A stretch of 64,000 nt of DNA, taken from contig CAVRWX010000008.1 of assembly GCA_963725035.1 (NCBI GenBank), forward strand, positions 35,785 through 99,784, given 5' to 3'. The notes beneath the pieces were generated by a model that was not told the origin of the DNA, ran no database searches, and saw nothing but the letters and a program-made list of their open reading frames with translations. Made by a program: the position numbers and the translations under genes. Numbering within the stretch: position 1 is the stretch's first letter; every line of letters begins with the position of its first letter. Origin of the DNA: JALZKA01 sp963725035 (GTDB lineage Bacteria; Actinomycetota; Thermoleophilia; Solirubrobacterales; 70-9). Below, one piece after another: positions 61,381-64,000 of this stretch.

Positions 61381-61462
61381 GAGGATGACACCACAATACG
61401 ATCGCACCGCAGAGGCGGTGAGTCACAGCCCGAGCCGCCCTTACGGTCAGGTGCGATACAGC

Positions 61463-62839
61463 TTACACCGTTGGCTTGATATTCTGGTTGACACGAAACA
61501 GGTTGGTCGGATCGTACAGGTTCTTGACTGCCACCAGACGCTGGTAGTTGTCGCGATAGGTGGCCTTGATCCGCTCTGCACCCTCATCCATCAGAAAATT
61601 CACGTACGCGCCACCCGCTGAATAGGGATGCAATGCCTCCCAGTATGCCTTCGTCCACCCGATGATCTTGTCGTTGTTGGCTGCATCTGGATCGACACCC
61701 ACGATGACTTGCGCCCAGGTGGCGTCACGATAGCTCCACGCCGTGTCCTGCTTGCCCACATGATGTGCCGCACCGTTGATCGGGAAGAGGTGCATGGTTG
61801 AGTGGAGCGTCGGGACTTCGGAGCCATATTTGATGTGTTGTGCAATGGCGGCATCGCTCAACTCATTCACGAAGTCAGCCCGCCAGTACCACTGCAGGCC
61901 TGGTGGATACAGGGCATCGAACATGCCCTGTAGCGCTGGATGCGGCAGTGGGCCGACCAGGTCGACCGCGGCCGGAAGCTGCGCATGGGCTTGAAGCTCG
62001 CCTCAGCCTGCTCCGGCTGGCCAGTGTAGCACCACACGATACCACACATCGTCTGGTTGTGGAGAGGCTCCGGGAAAGGTGGCTCGGGCGGTACGATCAG
62101 AAACGAAAACAAGCCGTTGATGTCTTCCGGCGCCTGGGTGATAAACTCACGATACCACTGGAGGACCTCGGTTGCCTGGCTGAGGGGCCAGAGCATCGGC
62201 CCGGCATGCACGGTGCTGATCGGGTGCAACCGAAACAGGAACGAGGTGACCACGCCGAAGTTGCCGCCGCCGCCACGCACCCCCCAGAACAGCTCAGCGT
62301 TTTCTTCGGCACTGGCGGTGACGAAACGTCCATCCGCCAAGACCATATCCACGGCGAGGAGATTATCGATAGAGAGACCACAGGCACGGGTCAAGTGTCC
62401 AATCCCGCCACCCAGGGTCAGTCCGCCAACACCAGTGGTAGAGATGATACCGCCCGGTGTGGCCAGGCCAAATGCGTGCGTAGCGTGATCCACATCTCCC
62501 CAGGTACAGCCCCCTTCGACCCGCACCGTGCGTGCCAGGAGGGTCGACGCGAATGCCCTTCATACGCGAGAGATCGATGACCAGACCATCATCGCACGTG
62601 CCCAGACCACCGCCATTGTGGCCGCCACCACGCACGGCGACGAGCATGTCGTTATCGCGGGCGAAATGGACCGCGGCGATGACGTCGGCGACATTGGCGC
62701 ACCGCACGATCAGGCGAGGATGCCGGTCAATCATGCCATTATAGACCTTGCGAGCCGTCTCGTAGCCAGCATCGCTGGCTTGCAGTAGCTCACCACGTAG
62801 ACGTGCCTTGAAGGCTTCCAGTGTGGCTTGAGCAGGCAT
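61463..62839 (-). CDS. Berberine-bridge-type FAD oxidoreductase, two frame breaks
   Basis: A flavoprotein of about 457 residues reads across frames with breaks near 62,530 and 61,975. The FAD domain has VAVRGGGHNGGGLGTCDDGL, whose His is the usual attachment point, and VEGGCTWGDVDHATHAFGLA, whose Cys is the second attachment point of bicovalent flavin. GVGGLTLGGGIGHLTRACGL, VRGGGGNFGVVTSFLFRLHP and the C-terminal berberine-bridge tail KNLYDPTNLFRVNQNIKPT are all present. Such enzymes oxidise sugars or secondary metabolites. The start ATG is at 62839. Confidence 0.82.
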
Positions 62840-62964
62840 GGTGTTCTCCTTACTTCTGTTGGTGCAGCGACTTTGCGCTACTGAGGATTATCTCAACCAG
62901 GGTCTCTGCCCTGTATTGCCTGTAGTGTACGTCGCCAGCATCCACGTGTCTGGACGAAAACAGA

Positions 62965-62993
62965 ACCATTTCCGGACCATTTCCGGACCATTT
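62965..62993. repeat. Tandem 11-bp repeat ACCATTTCCGG
   Basis: Two full units (62965-62975, 62976-62986) and a partial third (62987-62993) lie in the 62,840-63,122 gap between the oxidase and peptidase genes. The gap otherwise shows no convincing gene. The repeats could be operator half-sites phased at one helical turn, or simple slippage. Confidence 0.6.
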
Positions 62994-63122
62994 GTTCGCG
63001 CAATCTCTTGTATCGGCTCAACAGCGATGGCAGCATCATCCTGGAAGTCAGAGAAACCACCCCGCGATCGGGTTACCTTGTAAATTCCATAGCAAGGGCG
63101 GCGATGCGTTTTAACCGAGGTA

Positions 63123-63518
63123 ATGTCGTTCCAAGACGTGGATATGGCGTATGAAGTGCCCGTCATTGTTGTCAACCAGACGCATGCGCTGGAGCGGAGG
63201 CGGCTCACGCTCGCGCATGAGCTGGCGCATAGGTTGATTGACGAGCAATCCGCCGTAGATCTGGAGAAGGTCGCCAACTACTTTGCCGGAGCGTTTCTCG
63301 TGCCAGCGGCTCATCTCGCAAGAGAGATGGGGAAACAGCGCCGCGGCCTTGGATATTCGGAGCTGATTCAGCTCAAGCGGATGTACCGCGTCAGTGCCGC
63401 GGCCTTTCTGGTGCGGCTCAGAAGAACGCAAGCAATTTGTCCCCATGACGGTACTGGGCCTCTACCATCACTTGGCGACGCAAGGCATCAGCAATGGCAG
63501 GCCATAGTATACGAGTAG
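63123..63518 (+). CDS. ImmA/IrrE-type zinc metallopeptidase (short)
   Basis: A 131-residue protein with the zinc motif TLAHELAHRLIDEQSAV (HExxH, about residues 36-40 of this frame), preceded by VPVIVVNQTHALERRRLTLA and followed by KVANYFAGAFLVPAAHLARE with the third ligand region. This is the core of ImmA/IrrE (COG2856) peptidases, which cleave repressors paired with HTH proteins. The usual N-terminal HTH or the ~60 residues before the core are missing and no partner repressor is adjacent, so it may be truncated. It starts at ATG 63123. Confidence 0.78.
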   Translation: MSFQDVDMAYEVPVIVVNQTHALERRRLTLAHELAHRLIDEQSAVDLEKVANYFAGAFLVPAAHLAREMGKQRRGLGYSELIQLKRMYRVSAAAFLVRLRRTQAICPHDGTGPLPSLGDARHQQWQAIVYE

Positions 63519-64000
63519 GACGGAGTCCTTCTTGTCAAGGTCGTAGAGCCTGGTGACATTGTCCCAGGTAACCTTCCGTTTGATCTCTTCCGATACCCCC
63601 TGAAAATTGCGTTCAATATATTCGCGCGACCGTGGCCAACTACTCTCCCAGTGGGGATAGTCATTGGACCACATGTAGTTGTCGGCGCCCACTATATCCG
63701 TATTCTGAGACCAATCGGGTCATCAATGAAGCTGGCATACACATTGGCCTGAAAATAGGCACTGGGGGACATTTTTGGCGTGATCATGGTACTCGTGGCG
63801 CATACGGTACTTGTCGTCAGCCAGCCAGAGGAAATGGGGTATCCAGCCGATATCGAATTCGGCCAGGACAATCTTCAGGCCAGGAAAACGATCGAAGATG
63901 CCGTAATAGATGAGCTGCGTGAGGGAGCGTTGCGCCGCGTGATGCAGGCAGGAATGACGGTAGCGTGGATAGTTGCGATCGTCCTCAAGACCATGGCCGG
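63468..64000 (-). pseudogene. Amidohydrolase_2-family C-terminal part, partial and frame-broken
   Basis: Enters from the right edge. SLTQLIYYGIFDRFPGLKIV and LAEFDIGWIPHFLWLADDKY (about 63,750-63,930), then YFQANVYASFIDDP, then GADNYMWSNDYPHWESSWPR and WDNVTRLYDLD match TIM-barrel metal-dependent amidohydrolases; SNDYPH holds the conserved metal Asp. The blocks lie in three frames, so two indels near 63,700-63,760 are needed. The stop is at 63468, overlapping the convergent peptidase gene by 51 bases. The substrate is unknown. Confidence 0.7.

Noticed and set aside
55393..64000. Prophage or integrative element at the right end
   Set aside because: No integrase, structural phage genes, transposase, attachment duplication or tRNA seen. 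The ImmA/IrrE-like core alone is insufficient, and a chimera explains the data better.
1..64000. CRISPR arrays, tRNA or rRNA genes
   Set aside because: No regularly spaced direct repeats of CRISPR size, no cloverleaf with a TTCRANY-type arm, and no rRNA core sequence was recognised by eye. A covariance-model search would be needed to exclude small RNAs.

Overview
The window is high-GC DNA from what looks like an actinobacterium, most likely a deep-branching class such as Thermoleophilia. This placement is an inference from gene content: a fused CofG/CofH FO synthase (FbiC), an F420-type luciferase-like oxidoreductase, GTP-dependent PEP carboxykinase, an Rv2578c-type radical SAM protein and an actinobacterial-style ethylmalonyl-CoA gene set. 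No rRNA, tRNA, CRISPR array or clear prophage was seen. The last ~8.6 kb (from about 55,390) has lower GC, different gene families and many reading-frame breaks. It probably derives from another genome, by assembly chimera or transfer. Layout: 0-8 kb holds fbiC, an aquaporin, an orphan NMT1/THI5-like lipoprotein, and a metal operon (multicopper oxidase, ZIP transporter, DtxR regulator). 8-20 kb holds YgfZ, crotonyl-CoA carboxylase/reductase, a LysR regulator, ClpS, an MBL-fold hydrolase and the MeaA-type mutase. 20-30 kb holds an F420-type LLM oxidoreductase, a universal stress protein, a MaoC hydratase, an amidase, an AlkZ-like winged-helix protein, an acyl-CoA dehydrogenase and a CitE-family lyase. 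30-43 kb holds a CBS/DRTGG pyrophosphatase, PEP carboxykinase, a BASS transporter, a PQQ-type sugar dehydrogenase, a SucCD-like ligase followed by a ferredoxin, an AMP-forming acyl-CoA synthetase and the ActP/DUF485 acetate symporter. 43-55 kb holds an MFS transporter, an FMN reductase, a solitary AAA ATPase with phased upstream repeats, a radical SAM protein, a MarR/dioxygenase/esterase module resembling a quinone-stress regulon, a GGDEF-EAL protein and a DUF255 protein. 55-64 kb holds a truncated threonine dehydratase end, two broken cyclase/ATPase/TPR genes, a berberine-bridge-type flavin oxidase, a short ImmA/IrrE peptidase and the end of an amidohydrolase. How it works together: five enzymes that fit consecutive steps of the ethylmalonyl-CoA pathway (Ccr, Ecm, Mcd, Mch, Mcl) lie within 20 kb. 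They sit near acetate uptake (ActP), acyl-CoA activation, pyrophosphate removal and PEP carboxykinase. Together these suggest growth on acetate or other C2-yielding substrates, refilling the TCA cycle and feeding gluconeogenesis. Palindromic repeats sit mainly between convergent genes. Single-base frame breaks also occur in otherwise normal genes of the main part, so sequencing or assembly indels must be considered before anything is called a pseudogene.
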